Assembly: GCA_011799875.1 (NCBI GenBank)
Contig: CM022302.1
Span: forward strand, 97,233,494 to 97,297,493
Direction: 5' to 3'
DNA: 64,000 nucleotides
Origin: Thinopyrum elongatum
Taxonomy: Eukaryota; Streptophyta; Magnoliopsida; Poales; Poaceae
Shown here: positions 32,797-45,000 of the stretch, piece by piece
Layout of the letters: each line of letters opens with the position of its first letter
Numbering within the stretch: the first letter of the stretch is position 1
Translations under genes and position numbers: made by a program
Notes under the pieces: generated by a model
The model's input: only the letters and a program-made list of their open reading frames with translations
Told to the model about the DNA's origin: nothing
Database searches by the model: none

Positions 32797-35107
32797 TCAT
32801 CTCGTCGCGGTTGCGAAGAAGATCGCCCGCCGCCTCCGTCCGAGCTGTCGCCGGGTCAACCGGCAGGATGGGCGGGGGCGGTTGGCCGTAGACCACCTCG
32901 AATGGCGTGGCACGCAGGGCGGAGTGATAGGAGGTGTTGTAGCAGTACTCCGCCCACGCGAACCAATCCACCCAAGCACGAGGACGATCATCTGTGACAC
33001 AACGCAAATACATGGCAATCACCTTGTTAACCACCTCGGATTGGCCGTCCGTCTGAGGGTGGAAGGCCGTGCTCAGGCGGAGCTTCACGCCCGCCATCCG
33101 GAAGAGATCTCGCCAGACATGCCCCGTGAACACCGGGTCCCGGTCGCTGACGATCAAAGAGGGAAACCCGTGGAGGCGGACGATGCCATCGAAGAAGGCA
33201 CGGGCCACGGACGCAGCAGTGTAGGGATGGCCGAGCGCGATGAAGTGAGCATACTTGGAGAAGCGGTCGACCACCGTGAGGATGACGGACTTGCCGCCCA
33301 CCTTGGGAAGGCCCTCGATGAAGTCCATGGAGATATCAGCCCAGACCTGAGAGGGCACCTCCAAGGGCTGTAGCAGACCAGCCGGCCGTAGTGTCTCCGT
33401 CTTGTTGCGCTGACACGTCTCACAAGACCGCACCCAGTCCCGGACCAGGGCCCGATCACCGGGGATGTAGAAGTCGGCGCGGAGACGATGAAGGGTTTTC
33501 TGCACACCCTCGTGGCCGGCCGAGTGTGCCAGTAGCAGAACCTGGTGACGGAGGTCGTCGTGGTCCGGCACGAAGATATGGCGCCCATGCAGGAGCAAGC
33601 CATCTGCGAGGCGCCACGGCTCCTCCAGGTCGCCAGCAGCTAGTCGCCGCCGAAGGAGCTGAGCGTCCGGCGCGGCTGCGGTGGCCCGACGGATGTCGGC
33701 GAAGAGGGCGAAAGATGGCCCCGAGCGGATGCAAAGTGCCGCCCCCTCGGAGTCGCCGACGGCTGTGTCGTGGTCGGCGTCGCGGCGAGACAGGGCGTCG
33801 GCCACAGTGTTGAGGCAGCCCGGACGATACTCGACGGTGAAGTCGAAGCCAAAGAGCTTGCTAATCCACTGATGCTGCGGCACGGTAGACAGCCTCTGGT
33901 CCAACAAGAACTTGAGGCTGTAGTGATCCGTGCGAATCCGGAATGACCGGCCCCAAAGATAAGGCCGCCAATGGCGCACCGCCTGCACCAAGCCAATGAG
34001 CTCCCTCTCATAAGCCGCGAGCTTAAGATGGCGTGCAACGAAGGGCCTGCTGAAAAATGCGAGAGGTCCATCGCCCTGATGAAGGACGGCGCCGAACCCC
34101 ACACCGGAGGCGTCGCAGTCCATGATGAATGGCCGGTCGAAGTCAGGCATCTGAAGAACGGGACCCGTCATGAGGGCCCCCTTAAGGGCCTCGAACGCCG
34201 CTGTCGCCTCCTCATCCCAGGCAAAGGCGTCGCGACGCAGCAGTCGTGTGAGCGGGGACGCGATGAGGCCGAACTCCCGGTAGTACCCGGCGAGACCCAG
34301 AAAGCCGCGAAGAGCCCGCGGTGAGTGCGGTGTCGGCCAGGCTGCGACGGCCGCCACCTTGTCGGTGTCCATAGCAACCCCCTCGGCCGAGATGACGTGG
34401 CCGAGGTAGGCGACTGAAGGCGTCCCGAACGAGCACTTCGAGCGCTTAAGATGAAGATGATGCGCTCGAAGCTCATTGAAGACGATGGCGACGTGCTGAA
34501 GGTGCTCCGCCCACGAGGCGCTGTAGATAGGAATATCATCAAATAAAACGAGCACAAACCAACGCAAGTAGGGGCGGAGGACGTCGTTCATCAAAGCCTG
34601 GAAGGTCGCCGGAGCGTTGGAGAGGCCAAAAGGCATCACCAAGAACTCGAAGTGGCCGTGATGAGTCCGAAACGCCGTCTTGGCGACATCATTCGGGTGC
34701 ATCCGCACCTGGTGGTAGCCCGACCGGAGGTCAAGCTTGGTGAAGAAGCGCGCCCCATGTAGCTCGTCCAGGAGCTCGTCGACCACCGGGATAGGAAACT
34801 TGTCCTTGAGCGTCATGGCGTTAAGGGCGCGGTAGTCGATGCAGAAGCGCCACGTGCCGTCCGACTTACGGACGAGGAGGACCGGCGCCGAAAACGGCGA
34901 TGTGGAGATCCGGATGATGCCCAAGGCGAGCATGAGCGCGCACTGCCGCTCCAGCTCGTCCTTCTGCAGCTGGGGATAGTGGTAGGGGCGCACTGCAACC
35001 GGCGCCGTGCCCGGCAGGAGATGAATGCGGTGATCATACACCCGGGCTGGCGGAAGTCCCTGAGGCTCATCGAAGAGGTCGCGGTGCTGCTGCAGTAGGT
35101 GATCCAA
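32783..35107 (-). CDS. pol: pol of the Reina-like element: RT, RNase H, integrase
   Basis: An open stretch of 774 residues. RT spans about residues 60-240, with [36 protein letters not shown] and the catalytic FDD at 189-191 in [10 protein letters not shown]. RNase H follows ([24 protein letters not shown]). The integrase has the HHCC finger (HSAGHEG...CETCQRNK) and a DDE core (DFIEGLP, SDRDPVF, QSEVVN). It ends at a TGA where the family usually continues, fitting a CGA to TGA change. In the intact element this is part of one gag-pol frame, so the first Met here is not the true start. Confidence 0.92.
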   Translation of the reverse strand: MDHLLQQHRDLFDEPQGLPPARVYDHRIHLLPGTAPVAVRPYHYPQLQKDELERQCALMLALGIIRISTSPFSAPVLLVRKSDGTWRFCIDYRALNAMTLKDKFPIPVVDELLDELHGARFFTKLDLRSGYHQVRMHPNDVAKTAFRTHHGHFEFLVMPFGLSNAPATFQALMNDVLRPYLRWFVLVLFDDIPIYSASWAEHLQHVAIVFNELRAHHLHLKRSKCSFGTPSVAYLGHVISAEGVAMDTDKVAAVAAWPTPHSPRALRGFLGLAGYYREFGLIASPLTRLLRRDAFAWDEEATAAFEALKGALMTGPVLQMPDFDRPFIMDCDASGVGFGAVLHQGDGPLAFFSRPFVARHLKLAAYERELIGLVQAVRHWRPYLWGRSFRIRTDHYSLKFLLDQRLSTVPQHQWISKLFGFDFTVEYRPGCLNTVADALSRRDADHDTAVGDSEGAALCIRSGPSFALFADIRRATAAAPDAQLLRRRLAAGDLEEPWRLADGLLLHGRHIFVPDHDDLRHQVLLLAHSAGHEGVQKTLHRLRADFYIPGDRALVRDWVRSCETCQRNKTETLRPAGLLQPLEVPSQVWADISMDFIEGLPKVGGKSVILTVVDRFSKYAHFIALGHPYTAASVARAFFDGIVRLHGFPSLIVSDRDPVFTGHVWRDLFRMAGVKLRLSTAFHPQTDGQSEVVNKVIAMYLRCVTDDRPRAWVDWFAWAEYCYNTSYHSALRATPFEVVYGQPPPPILPVDPATARTEAAGDLLRNRDEMIAEV

Positions 35108-35209
35108 CAGTGGGTGCTCGGGCTCGGTGGCGGTCGCGGCCAGCTGAAGCTGCGGCGTCGCTGGAGGGGCGCCCCCAACGCCCTCCCACCGGATGCGACG
35201 GCCGAGACG

Positions 35210-36595
35210 CTAGAAGGTCATCGTCAGGGCGTCGAAGTCCCAGAGGATGGGACCGAGAGTCCGCAAGAAGTCGACGCCGAGGATGAAGTCGAAGCATCCC
35301 AAGTCGATGCCGGCGCACGTGATGGTGAAGTGCTCGTCGCCGATGGTGATGGGCACGTTCCGCGCCAGCCCATGGCACCGGAGGCGGTCGCCGTTAGCCA
35401 TCGTGACCCGAAGTTGCTCCCCGCCCGTCGGCTGAAGCGCTAAGCGGCGCATGGTTGCCTCGGGCAGGAAGTTATGCGTGGAACCCATATCCAGGAGGGC
35501 CACCAGGCGCTCGCCGTGAATCATCACCGGCAAAAGCATCGTCCGCTCATCGCGGATGCCGGCAAGCGCATGGAGCGAGACCACGAGCGTCGTCGCCGGA
35601 GCGGGCGCGGGGGCGGTCTCCGCAGCAGCTGGTGGCGGCAACTCGGCGAGCCCGTCGGCGGGTGTGTCCTCCTCGACGTAGTCGGCCGTCTCCAAGTAGA
35701 AGAGGCGCGGGCAGACGTGGCCCGGCACGTAGGGCTCATCACAGTTATAGCAAAGCCCCTGGCGACGTCGCTCGAGCTGCTCGGCCTGGGTGAGCCGACG
35801 GAAGGGCCGCGTCGCGGCCGGAGCAGGCGCCGCTGGGGTGGCCGGGGGCATCCGGCCCGGCACGGGTGCTGTCGGAGGCGGTCTAGCGACCTGGCGGCCA
35901 CCTCGGGCCGGCGCCGCCTGCTGCAGAGCCTGCGCTCGACGCTCGAAGGCGCAGGCGTAGTACATGGCCGTCTGGAGGTCCTGGGGTACCCGAAGCTCCA
36001 CGTCCACGCGGATGTGATCCGGAAGACCGCCGACGAAGAGCTCGGCTCACTGCTGCGCCGTCACACCCGGCGCATGGCATGCCAGGGCCTGGAAACGGTC
36101 GGCGAAGTCCTGCACCGTGGAGGTGAAAGGGAGGCGGCCAAGCTCCGCCAGTCGGCTCCCGCGGATCGGTGGCCCGAAGCGAAGAAGGCATAGCTCGCGA
36201 AAGCGCTCCCAAGGGGGCATGCCACCATCGTCCTGCTCGAGGGCGTAATACCACGTCTGTGCGGCGCCCCGAAGGTGATACGAGGCGAGCCAGGTGCGGT
36301 CGGACGCGAGGGTGCGTTGCCCGCGGAAGAACTGCTCGCACTGGTTGAGCCAGTTGAGGGGGTCCTCAGTACCATCGTAGGTGGCCAAGTCGATCTCGGC
36401 GAAACATGGCGGCGTTTGAGTCTGACCGCCATGGCCATACGGCTCGGAGGTGCAGAGCAGCGAGGAGGGTGGCGCCCGGTCGGTGGGGGCCGGGGGTTCC
36501 CCGCGGAACGGCGGGTCGGCGCGGCCCGCGTAGGCACCCGCGGAGCCGGACGGATCGCCGTACTGTAGGGTGGGCGCCGGCTGGTCCCCGGCCAT
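35210..36595 (-). pseudogene. gag: gag (capsid, zinc knuckle) and protease, with internal stop
   Basis: The minus frame has gag motifs (LNWLNQCEQFFRGQ, AQTWYYALE, WERFRELCLLRFGPP), then a TGA at 36047-36049 inside QQ-AELFVGGLPDHIR. It continues to the knuckle CYNCDEPYVPGHVC and the aspartic protease LLDMGSTHNF ... GVDFLRTLGPILWDF, and stops at TAG 35210-35212. The protease triad reads D-M-G where D-S/T-G is usual. The same frame resumes in pol. Confidence 0.87.
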
Positions 36596-36683
36596 GGTGT
36601 AGACCGGCTGCGGCGACGACCCGGACAGCCAGGCCGGGAGCCGTGACGGCGACGGTGGGAAGCGGACCTGCTGGATCGGGACG

Positions 36684-37042
36684 CCTCACGGCGTGGTCGA
36701 GGCCGGCCCGGTGCTGAACGGCGGAGGGGCCTGCAGCGGCAGCGGGGCGATGGACGCGGGGGGCGCCGCGAGGGCCGGCGCTGGCCATTGCGGCCACTGC
36801 GGGGTGGTGGCGGGCGGCGGCTGCAGCAGCCCGGGGAACGCCGCAGAGGCCCCCGCGGGTGGCGGGTACCACGGCAGGGCCAGCGGACCGGTGGCGGCGG
36901 CCGGCGGCGTGGGTGGCGGCGGCCTGTAGGGGCTGGCTAGGTACAGCCGGATCCCCTGGTCCGCTGTGACCAGGTCGTTGAGGACCCCGGTGACCTGCTC
37001 CGGGGTGAAGACGGCGGCGGGGGGCGCGGTGGAGGGATGCAT
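36684..37042 (-). pseudogene. gag: gag N-terminal proline-rich part
   Basis: The ATG at 37042 starts a proline/alanine-rich leader of 118 residues (FTPEQVTGVLNDLV near the start) ending at TGA 36684-36686. The same frame continues through 36595 and beyond, so the TGA is an internal nonsense codon. Confidence 0.7.
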
Positions 37043-37157
37043 CTAGGCGGTGGAGGCCAGCGGCGCGGATGGGGCGATCAGCGGCGCGGTGGTGATGGGC
37101 AGCGGCACGGTGGTGGAGGTCGGCAGCGGGAGGGAGGGGGTGGGCGGCGGCGAAGAC

Positions 37158-37188
37158 ATGATCGAACCGGAGCTAACTGATACCAATG
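37158..37188 (-). other. Primer-binding site (initiator tRNA-Met type)
   Basis: Just inside the 5' LTR the minus strand reads TTGGTATCAG, matching the TGGTATCAGAGC PBS complementary to the 3' end of initiator tRNA-Met over its first nine bases. Confidence 0.75.
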
Positions 37189-37520
37189 TGGTAGGAGCTA
37201 GGATTCTACTGGGTCTAGGACGAAGGTTGTAGGGAAAGGAGGGTGCTGGACGAGGTTGGGCTCGTGGTCGCCGGCGGCAGGGCGCTGTCGTGCGCGAGGG
37301 AGGAGGAGGCGGCGCAAGAGGCAGGAGGCGGCTAGGGTTAGGGTCCGGCTCCTCTGGGAGCCGGGCAATAGAATTATTCTTATTGCTTAATTCCAAAAGA
37401 GTCTTACAGCTTGTTTATATAACCACGATGCTAAGGAAAATAAGATAACTTGTGGGCTAAGTCCCTAACTAAACCTGCCCAGTGGGCCTCCTCCGGGTAT
37501 AAGTTACCCCGGTCATAACA
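37189..37520 (-). repeat. 5' LTR of the Reina-like element
   Basis: 332 bp with TG..CA ends; pair of 31951-32282. No clear TATA box was assigned, although TTATATAACC occurs at about 37414-37423 (plus strand). Confidence 0.93.
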
Positions 37521-38561
37521 CTCTCCCTCTCTGAGCCCAGTAAATTTCATCTTATTCCAGCAGATTTTCAACACAGAGTGCTAGTTCTTTCTGTTTCATC
37601 CTAACTTCTTCAATTGGAGGAGTTCTCATAAGTTCATCAAGTTCTTGTTGAGCCCTCCTGAGACGGCTACATGGTTCTTTCAACACTCTCATGTCCCAAC
37701 GGTGCAAGTCCTTGTGAACCGCATCGAGCTTCTCACAAATAGTAGGACAAAGACCACATTGAATAGCTTTCTGCCATGCGGTCTTCACAACTTGTTCGAC
37801 CGTTTCTTCCGCTAACCACCTCGCCTCGAACTTCTTTCCGTATGAAGGCTTACTTTCAGCCACACCCGCGAGATAGTTCGTGTCCAAGCATAGCGGCCTG
37901 TGGTCTGACTTGCCCATCTCAAGATTACAAAGTCCAGCGAGCGGGTGAAGCTGCATCCACTCAGATTTAGAGACAACCCTATCCAGCCTCTCACGAAGGC
38001 CTCCTCGGAACCATGTAAACATATCTCCCGTATACCCAGTATCCTCCAATGAGCAGTCCGAAAGGGCATCCTGTAATGCCTGCATCAGAACCTGTCGACG
38101 AGCAACACCACCATCCTTCTCATACGAGAACAGAATCTCGTTGAAGTCTCCGATAACAACCCATGGTAGACCTGACTGAGCATGAAGATCCCTAAGAATA
38201 CGATAGGTACGATCTTTGCTATCCCAACTAGGTTCACCGTAGACACCAGTCAATTTCCATATGTCACCATTCACCTCCTCAACTGAAACATCAATGAAGT
38301 CCAGGGTAGTGGCCCAGGAGTGGATCCTAAGCTCCTTCTTCCAGACTATAAGCAAACCACCCTTTCTTCCATCCAAACTTGGTGCAATCAACATGTGATC
38401 CATACGTAGTTTTCTCATCAAGGTTATTGCCCTCTCTTCATCCAAAATGCGTTTCAGACAAGAAAAAACGCGTCTGGTTCATGGTGTCTCTGAATATCTA
38501 GAAGCGAGCGAACTGTCCGAGCACCGAGGAGGCCCTGGCAGTTTCAACTAATAAGCTTCAT
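37521..38561 (-). mobile_element. LINE ORF2 endonuclease (right fragment of the split LINE)
   Basis: The minus frame 38445-37552 gives a nearly complete APE-type endonuclease: GGLLIVWKKEL, LTGVYGEP, PWVVIGDFNEIL (catalytic D/N), DTGYTGDMFTWFRG, LDRVVSKSEW and KSDHRPLCL. The ORF start is at 38561 (MKLIS), but the conserved W codon of the usual SWNC motif is TGA. A frameshift near 38460 separates it from the rest. The LINE continues left of the Reina-like insertion at 31541-31950. Confidence 0.87.
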
Positions 38562-38905
38562 TGCTGAACCGACGTAGAAGAAACTCTCTGACAACCGGAG
38601 CCGCCGGAGGAGAGAAACCCTAGCTTTCTTTGCTAGGGAACACCAAGTCTGGGGAGGAAGCAACCCCGTCAACGCAACGACCAATCTTCACGACGAAGTA
38701 GAAACTCTCGGTCGACCGGAGCCGCTGGAGGAGAGAAAACCCTAGCTTTCGTTGCTAGGGGACACAAGTCTGAGGAGGAAACCCTCGTCGACACATCTAC
38801 TGATCTTCACGAGGAAGTCATCAGGGCTACGACCACCGCAGCCGACAACGGCCGTCTAACTCTAGATCGCCAAAGCTGTCCAACTCACATCCCGGCGAGT
38901 CTCGC
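38562..38905 (-). repeat. LINE 5' UTR with two 121-bp monomer-like repeats
   Basis: Units beginning near 38575 and 38696 share CCGGAGCCGC(C/T)GGAGGAGAG, CCCTAGCTTTC and TTGCTAGGG. They lie directly upstream of the LINE start codon in minus orientation. Confidence 0.75.
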
Positions 38906-39224
38906 CGCCCGAACATGCAAAGCTAGCAAGCAAGAACACAAGCTAAAAAAAAAAAGCTGGTTGATTGATGAGCAGTAGCCATACACATGCACGATCTTCC
39001 GCGTACGTAGACGAGCGTCTCCCACAGCCATGGCGGCGGCGGCCATCTAGGTCATGGCCTTCTCAAACGCGTCTCGTGTATGTATTCGGTCTGGCAAAGG
39101 AAGGAAATACACTTTGATTCATGGTTGTACTTAGAATAAACTTGACTTACTTTTGCACTAGTATATAATTTTTCACGAAAGAAAAACAACCGTTAACTTC
39201 GTAGCGAAAAAGACAAAATTTATT

Positions 39225-39486
39225 AATGAAGGGCAGTCGATGGTAGCTGCTCCGGTCTTGGATGATTGCAGAGAGATACTTAGAGACTTAGGGAAGGTTA
39301 ATCTTGAGCATTGTAATAGAGAGTCAAATATAACAGCTCATGTGCTAGCTGATTATGGACGTGCAAATGACCCGTCTATGTGGGTTGAGGCACCTCCAGG
39401 TTTCATTGTCAAATATTTGGCAGACGATGTATCCTTTATTTAAATTTAATAAAGCTAGCCATGAAGGCCTTCCTGTTAAAAAAAAG
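39225..39486 (+). mobile_element. Severely truncated LINE 3' end (RNase H tail, poly-A)
   Basis: 262 bases encode VLDDCREILRDLGKVNLEHC and NRESNITAHVLADYGR, the C-terminal RNase H region of plant LINEs, followed by a stop and an A run. It is flanked by a 16-bp target duplication AAAGACAAAATTTATT (39209-39224 and 39487-39502), proof of target-primed insertion. Confidence 0.92.
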
Positions 39487-39502
39487 AAAGACAAAATTTA
39501 TT

Positions 39503-40659
39503 TGTTATTATAGGTCACTATTCACACTATTTTGGTCAAAATTTTGTCTTTTTTGAAAAGAAGTTAAAGGGGAATATTCTTTTTGTGAAATTTTTCTCAC
39601 AAGCACAACGTAAGGTCAAGTTTATTTAAAAAATATTTCCAGAATTTTTTAAGTTTGTGTTGAATTAATATATTTTTTCCATATAGGATGTAGATGTCTC
39701 ATGGACCAAACGTCCGCGTCCAGCAAAGGAAGGACTTTTATCATCCGGAGCTACCGCAACGTGTCACGCAGGAATCCCTCTGGTTACTAAGCTCCCGTGA
39801 AATAGATTATAAAAAAAACCCCGTGAAATAGAGCGTTCACAGCGCTCCAGCGTTTTACTTTTGGGTTGGGCCCGTCTGTCAGGGCAACCGACGTTTCGGC
39901 CCTAGCTCTCGTGGAGCCGTGGTCTCTCCGCTTTTCTCCCAGCCGCCATCCCCTCTTCCCGTTCGGTCGCGCCGCCCCTCCCCTCCCCTCCCCTTGCTCC
40001 GCCTCACGCCGTGCCACCCGGCCTCCTCGGCGGCGCATCAACGCACCAGTAGCATAGCCTCGGCCACATCTTCTTGATGTGCAAGATGTCCTTCTCTTAG
40101 CCCATGTATCCATGGCATCTTGATTTTATAGCAGCCAGGCCTGGCCGACTGAGACTGGTCGCCTCCGACGTCGACCGTGGGCTCACAATCTTAACTACAG
40201 GTCTTGCCAACCATCTCGACCAACAGGTAACTGATGCAATTTTCTCGATCTGATTAAGGTCATAAGGTGCCCTATTTTGTGTGATTTAGTCTTGTGGAGA
40301 GCTCCTGCATGATGGTCTTGAGCTCTGAACTGAACTTGGTTGGAGCTGAGAAGATCCGTTTGTGCTTAGAATTAATTTGTGTTGCGGTTATTTGTGCCGG
40401 AGCGCTGTATGTTTGTCCAGCTGGAGAGCCCGGTTAGTTAAGTTCAGGATTTGTGCCTTTTGTTCCTCGGGTATACATGCCAATAATTTATAATATTCAG
40501 TCGAAATCTGAGAATAGGGAGCGGCCAACAGGAAGGTCACGTCTGAAGAAAATCACTGAATTTTCAATTTGAGTATGGATAGTATGGAGGTGTACTCGAG
40601 TTAATTGATGCTTCCGGTCGACATACATGGCAGCATATATGTAGTTCTACCTACAACAC
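39503..40659. other. Intergenic; CCCCTCCC-rich patch
   Basis: A GC/pyrimidine-rich patch at 39850-40060 looks like a plant promoter/5' leader, but no supported CDS follows. The remainder is AT-rich. Confidence 0.35.
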
Positions 40660-40745
40660 AAATCTGACCACTACAAGGGAGAATCTCTACCGGAACATCA
40701 ACAAATCTGACTACTACAAGGGAGAATCTCTACCGGAACATCAAC
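40660..40745. repeat. 43-bp tandem duplication
   Basis: Units 40660-40702 and 40703-40745 differ at one base (GACCAC versus GACTAC). The period is not a multiple of three, so it would break any frame crossing it. Confidence 0.93.
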
Positions 40746-40868
40746 GGTGGCAGGAAACCACCAAAGGCGGTGATATGGACTGACGTTTTCACTGTTGTCA
40801 TCTTCATGCTCTTCTCAATCACGTCATATGCTGCCATGAACTACATGTATATGTTGCCCCATTATTAG
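40703..40868 (+). pseudogene. Orphan membrane-segment exon, unidentified
   Basis: The frame reads RENLYRNINGGRKPPKAV, then WTDVFTVVIFMLFSITSYAA (hydrophobic, about one membrane helix), and ends MLPHY with TAG at 40866-40868. It looks like the C-terminus of a small membrane protein. The upstream frame is broken by the 43-bp duplication. No family is recognised. Confidence 0.35.
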
Positions 40869-41080
40869 TTACATGCATGATACACTTATACTCATGCACG
40901 TATATACTCATTCATCATATTTGATCATGCAAGCAACAATGCTATTATATTGTCTATGATCTATTTAGTTAGTAATAACATATATTACTAATAAAAGGAG
41001 CTTTTCTGAAGAGCTTCTTTTTCTTATCTTAAATAGTTATAAATTCCATTGCCGTAATCTTTTTACACATGTGCTTACTG

Positions 41081-42010
41081 TTAAAAGAATGGGTCACTTC
41101 ACAACCTATCGTCAACTGGTGGCCACATAAGACTCTGAGCAAGTTCTAGGGTCTGGCCATCCACAATTGATCCTGATATTTTATGTTAAAATGTAAACTG
41201 TATGTGTGTGCGCTTAGGAGGTTGGTGGTCAAATAGGAGGTTGCTTGGTTCCCTTTTATGTCATATAGTTCACAAATAATTTGAGCGAACATATTTCTCT
41301 TTGAGATTTATGTGAGTTGCTTTCAAGGCTATGCACGCTGATCCAGTATATATTGCAGGACTACTCAAAGTCAGATCAGAGGAATGCTCACACTTTGGTG
41401 TACAAATCGGTATGTGTAGCATGTTATTGTTTCCCTTTCTCCTTTTTCTCTGTCAAGAATGAAATATTATGTGGTGTGGTCTCGCAATGTATCATTCCAG
41501 ATGCTGTCTGCAAATAATGTTGTGATCTGATGTGTTTTATTCTTTCAACTTAACAAGTTTCTAAGTATGTTTTATGTGCTATTTATCTTGTCCTTAACAA
41601 GAAAGAGAAATCCTGTAGGTCAAAGAATAATCTCAATTGTTGTACTTTTTTAAAAGGTTATTTTTCATTTTTCTTTACTTTACTATGTTTCATATACTTA
41701 CAATACGTGATTGTAAATGCATGGTAGCATATGTTTTTTTTTTGTTTCCTTTTATCCAAAATTTTGGTTGGACTATGTAGGATGTTAAAAGAATGGGCCG
41801 CTTCACAACCACTCGTAAACTGGTGGCCACATAGGACTACTCAAATCAGATCGGAGGAATGCTCACACTTTGGTGTAGAAATTGTTATGTGTAGCATGTT
41901 ATTATTTCCCTTTCTCCTTTTTCTATATCAAGAATGAAATATTATGTGGTGTGGTCTCCCAATGTATCATTCTAGATGCTATCTGCAAACAATATTGTAA
42001 TCTGATGTGT
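41081..42010. repeat. Direct repeat pair X and Y
   Basis: 41081-41520 (X) and 41784-42010 (Y) share AAGAATGGG(T/C)C.CTTCACAACC, CTGGTGGCCACATA, GGAATGCTCACACTTTGG and TGTAGCATGTTATT. X contains about 210 extra bases (41144-41354) where Y is continuous. A third, inverted copy lies at 52825-53287. Confidence 0.8.
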
Positions 42011-45000
42011 TTATTCGCCCCCGTTGCAACTCAGCGGGTGATTCCCAGCTAGCATGGGGGTGCCAGACAGATATTGCTAGTTTGTAGTTTGCTTTAGATT
42101 TGTACTTGCTAATTGCTAACCTGGTGCTGGGTTAGTTTAATCCAGGCTGTTAGATATAATTAGGTGGGATAATCTGATGGTACTTATCAACCTGGGTACA
42201 CCAAGCGTGTGGATTTAGGAAAGAAAAAGTTATTTTCTTCTAATAGTAGTAATAGATGTAGTCAACAAGAAACTTCATACATATAAGACAAAATATTGTC
42301 TGATTACAATTATCTTATTCAAAAAAGAGGTAACTCCCTCAGTAGCTTAATAATAAATTCCTTCCTCCCCCTCCCTGTTTGTCGGAAAATGTTGGTACCG
42401 TCTTCTACTTTATGTAATCAAGAAGAAAACACATTTTCACTTAATTTGGTTATTCTATTCAGGAACACATAAAAGTAAATCGGCAGGTTGTCAGAAACAT
42501 CATGAGCATGAAAGATAAATTTGGATCATGTGCGAGGGAGAGAGGAAGATCGAGGGGAACTTGAAGATTAAACGTAATGGAAGGTACGTGCCATATAACC
42601 ATCATATTTTAAGTTGAATATTCCCTGGCTGGTATTGATGATTTCTGCTGAAGTAAACCTCATATCGTATAGCAGTGCGTGTATGGATGGAGTTATACGT
42701 TAGGACGAAGTATAGAATGCGAGGCACGACACGAATGAAAACCTCGCAGACTAGATGCGGTCTACAATGACAACTAGTCAGTCTTCGAGTACCATATTCT
42801 CAGGCATAGTCCACTCGAAAACGCACCTGGTTCACCTAGACCACTAAACCGGTCTAGTTTACACCAATAAAATATACATAGAAGACAAAATAAATACATA
42901 GAACCAAAACAAGCAAACAATATTGTAGCGAATACGAAGGTAGTGGATGCCAAGACCAATATTTTTTTAAACTGCATACATAGAAGACAAAATGTTATCT
43001 AATTCTCTGATGCGATCAAACAGGTATTCCCTAGCGAGCGGCTTGATAAGTAGTTATTTTTCGGTATTTATTCATGCAACAGTCCACCTTAGCCACTAAT
43101 GACTCAATGCTACTCTAACTTCCTCTAGAATGTTATCAAGCGCTTCATTGTCCCTGACCTTCAGCATCTGGACCATGAGGCACTTCTTGATTTGTTCTTT
43201 GAAAATATGCAAAACCAAAGTCAGAACATATATTTAGCAAATATATGGCAAGCGAAAACTCATTGCATATGCAGTTACCTTAGTCTTGGGCATGCTATGC
43301 TCGAGAGTTTTCGTACAGGTGGGCCATCTCTTGGAAGACTTTGAATCCTGAGTCCATGTTGTCACAAAAAAAAACGTACATATTTTAATAGCTATATCGG
43401 TGTGCTTCTAATGTGCATGACCAATCTAAAATATTACCGCCGAGGTGTAACATGGATGTTCTCTTGTTCGGGCCATTTTACAAGTTGGGCGTTCCTACCA
43501 GGGGGACCTCCTATTGTAACATACTGTCGAATTCTTCCTTCACTAATAGGGCTCCTTCTGCATTTCTCTGTCATGAAAGTTCTCATCTAAATGAAATAAT
43601 GCCTCGTTCGAATAATCAATGGAGAGTCCTCCTCTTTTCCATATTCACTGCAAGTAGCCCGTAGGAGGAATTCATGAGAGCTAGTGGTAGTAGATACTGC
43701 AATGGGTAGACACAGGTAAATGATAATCCTACTAAACAAACTAATTCATAGGAATGAAAATACTTACTATTGTAGGGATGCAAAACAGGTCGTATTTGGG
43801 AAAAGTCACGAGCACGACAGTGTCAATCAGCGCTCTGATGCGATTTTCTTAGGATAACGAAGTCTGCATCAGCGCCCATGCTTGGGCATGGAATTGCAAA
43901 TTAAAAAGGTGTGTGGATCCAACAAAGTCAGTGCCTACGTTCCTCTCTGCTGCGTCGTTAGTAATCTTACGCACTGCAAGATTGAAGCAAAACGGATGGA
44001 CAAGTCCATCGTCTCGGATGGTGTGTTGGATCATCCGGAGGCTAATCTCGATCGGGAATGGTCGAGAGTTCCTTATCCATATTGTGTTGGAAAAAGGCAC
44101 AACAAGGTTTAGATAAAATGTAATTTAAAATAAACAGAAATTCAAACAGGACAAGTGTCTTGGTGTCTATAATATATGAATATTTTCCAGTAGTAGATCT
44201 CACCTCAAATGACCAAAAAGAGCTTGTAATGTCTATAATAAGTACATAGTATGCATAGGCAAGAACTTATACGATTTACCATGTTTTCATAGTCTCTCTT
44301 ATACGATTTACCATGTTTTCATAGTCTCTCTCGCTGCATCCAGAGACTATGAAAACATGGTAAATCGTATAAGTTCTTGCCTATGCATACTATGAAAATA
44401 CTTATTTATTATAGAGATTACAAGTTCTTTTTGGTCATTTGAGGCGAGATCAACTAAGGTGAAAATATTCATATATTATAGACACCAAGAGACTTGTCTA
44501 GTTTGAATTTCCGTTTATTTTAAGTTACGTTTTTTCTAAACCTTGTTCTGCATTTTTTTTCAGCACATTTTCTAAACCTTGTTCTGCATTTTTCAGCACA
44601 GTATGGATAAGCAGCTCTTGACCATTCCCGATCGAGATCAGCCTCCGGATGATCCGAGACCCCATCTGAGATGATGGACTTGTCCATCCGGTTTGCTTCA
44701 ATCTTGCAGTGTGTAAGATTACTAGCGACGCACCAGAGAGAAACACATGCACTGAGTTTGTTGGATCCACACACTTCTTTAATTTGGAATTCCATGCCCA
44801 AGCACGGGCGCCGAGGCAGACTTGGTTATCCCAAGAAAAGCGCACCAAGGCGCTGATTGACACCGGCGTGTTCGAGACTTTTCCAAAATACGATGTGTTC
44901 CAAACCCCTACAATGGTAACTATTCTCATTCTTATGAATTAGTTTGTTTACTATGTTTGCCATTTACCTGTGTCTACCCATTGCAGTATCTACTGCCACT

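Larger units (their letters stand above)
31951..37520 (-). mobile_element. Complete Ty3/gypsy chromovirus, Reina-like, 5570 bp
   Basis: Two 332-bp LTRs (31951-32282 and 37189-37520) begin TGGTAGGAGC and end CATAACA on the plus strand (TG..CA). They differ at 10 positions by hand count, nine of them transitions. A perfect 5-bp target duplication, CTCTC, flanks the element (31946-31950 and 37521-37525). Coding strand is minus. Order is PBS, gag with zinc knuckle, protease, RT, RNase H, integrase, chromodomain, PPT. Short LTRs, 5.5 kb length and a C-terminal chromodomain fit the Reina clade. It landed in a LINE. Confidence 0.93.

Noticed and set aside
32364..36872. Many plus-strand ORFs of 100-240 codons
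   Set aside because: They are antisense shadows of the GC-rich gag-pol of the Reina-like element.
37158..37188. tRNA-like sequence
   Set aside because: Only the PBS complementary to a tRNA 3' end is present; there is no cloverleaf.
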